Shown: positions 63,801 to 64,000 of the stretch, piece by piece | Layout: each line of letters starts with the position of its first letter | How positions within the stretch are numbered: the stretch's first letter is position 1 | Assembly: GCA_963575645.1 (NCBI GenBank) | Contig: OY754470.1 | Location: 32,346,501-32,410,500, forward strand | Direction of reading: 5' to 3' | Source of the DNA: Xanthostigma xanthostigma | Lineage: Eukaryota > Arthropoda > Insecta > Raphidioptera > Raphidiidae | Length of the DNA: 64,000 nucleotides | The notes under the pieces: generated by a model | What the model was told of the DNA's origin: nothing | Seen by the model: only the letters and a program-made list of their open reading frames with translations | The model's database searches: none | Translations under genes and position numbers: made by a program

Positions 63801-64000
63801 TTATACTATAACATTCAGGTTTGGATCATTTTCTCATAAGAAAATGCAAACTGCATATTAACCATTATTTTAATGCAGACAAGCAGTTTTTACATGCTTC
63901 AAGACAATTGCGTGCAAATGAGTCCTTATAGGCAAAATTGCTTTATTTTACAAAGGTAAGTCTGTTTACACTATAACCTTCAGGTTTGGATCAATCTCTC
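60848..64000 (+). repeat. Large HOR block C, copy 2 (runs off the right edge)
   Basis: This is the tandem partner of the block starting at 56558. It has an extra gctgacaag monomer at about 62828-62992 that copy 1 lacks. Copy 1's monomer at that place carries the left half of the preceding type and the gtaagtatattt tail of the extra one. A few substitutions separate the copies, for example agtactaata near 58312 against agtcctaata here, and a CpG-to-TpG change at 63874 relative to 59419. Confidence 0.9.

Larger units (their letters stand above)
1..64000 (+). repeat. Satellite DNA array, 165-bp monomer, about 388 head-to-tail copies
   Basis: The box ggtttggatc starts each unit and recurs every 165 bp across the window, for example at 1, 166, 331, 496, 27349, 32295 and 63983, always in the same orientation. 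Small indels account for a net drift of roughly 40 bp over 64 kb. The monomers look roughly 85-98% alike by eye, and the differences fall into shared variant blocks rather than random noise. The unit is AT-rich (53 G+C of 165 in one hand-counted copy). No gap, transposon or unique sequence interrupts it. A unit close to nucleosome length in a long pure array is typical of eukaryotic centromeric or pericentromeric satellites. That location is an inference, and the family and organism are not recognised. Confidence 0.98.

Noticed and set aside
1..64000. CRISPR array
   Set aside because: The repeats are long and contiguous with no unique spacers between them, and no cas gene is present.
1..64000. 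CENP-B box
   Set aside because: I looked for the TTCG...A..CGGG pattern and did not see it in the monomer. The nearest is an isolated ttcgggg at 55824, produced by one substitution in one unit, without the rest of the motif.
1..64000. Transposon or retroelement insertion within the array
   Set aside because: Start-box spacing stays at 165 bp within small indels throughout (the exceptions are 150, 153, 158 and 172 bp), leaving no room for an insertion.
1..64000. Assignment to a named plant or animal satellite family
   Set aside because: A length of 165 bp and AT-richness are shared by many unrelated satellites. I do not recognise the sequence and could not search a database.

Overview
The whole 64 kb window is one uninterrupted, head-to-tail tandem array of an AT-rich satellite DNA. 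The unit is 165 bp: the box beginning ggtttggatc recurs at 1, 166, 331 and 496, and the same box is still in register at 63,983. That gives about 388 complete monomers plus a partial one at the right edge, with a net drift of only a few tens of bases from small indels. All monomers point the same way. One monomer counted by hand has 53 G+C in 165 (about 32%). I see no protein-coding gene, tRNA, rRNA, transposon, CRISPR array or unique-sequence island. The longest open frames (60-82 codons) lie inside the repeat and exist because 165 is a multiple of three.

A pure array of this length with a near-nucleosomal unit is a eukaryotic satellite, most plausibly centromeric or pericentromeric. I do not recognise the monomer and cannot name the organism or decide between plant and animal. 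I see no match to a vertebrate CENP-B box.

The structure lies in the higher-order organisation. Monomers fall into recurring variants, distinguished by blocks at unit positions about 10-20, 40-60, 80-110 and 125-150. Ordered runs of variants recur. Region by region: (i) 1-3.4 kb is repeated at 7.9-11.35 kb with monomer gains and losses, and 3.4-7.9 kb is related sequence. (ii) 11.7-21.2 kb holds successive copies of an 11-14-monomer higher-order repeat (HOR), ending in a nearly perfect 1,815-bp tandem pair (17,616-19,430 and 19,431-21,245). (iii) 21.2-26.4 kb is a tandem pair of a 15-16-monomer unit, then a 330-bp dimer duplication. (iv) 27.35-31.8 kb is repeated at 32.3-37.1 kb with chimeric monomers at gain/loss points. 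(v) 37-40.5 kb is a patchwork of short duplications. (vi) 40.5-51.3 kb is an irregular family sharing rare markers. (vii) 51.3-56.5 kb contains strongly divergent monomers and a six-monomer tandem pair. (viii) 56.56 kb to the right edge is a tandem pair of a 26-27-monomer block whose second copy runs off the window.

The pattern is what unequal crossing-over or break-induced copying in register with the monomer would leave: mostly whole-monomer steps, hybrid monomers where a step occurred, and very young duplications beside older ones. All comparisons were made by eye. Boundaries marked approximate are good to about one monomer.
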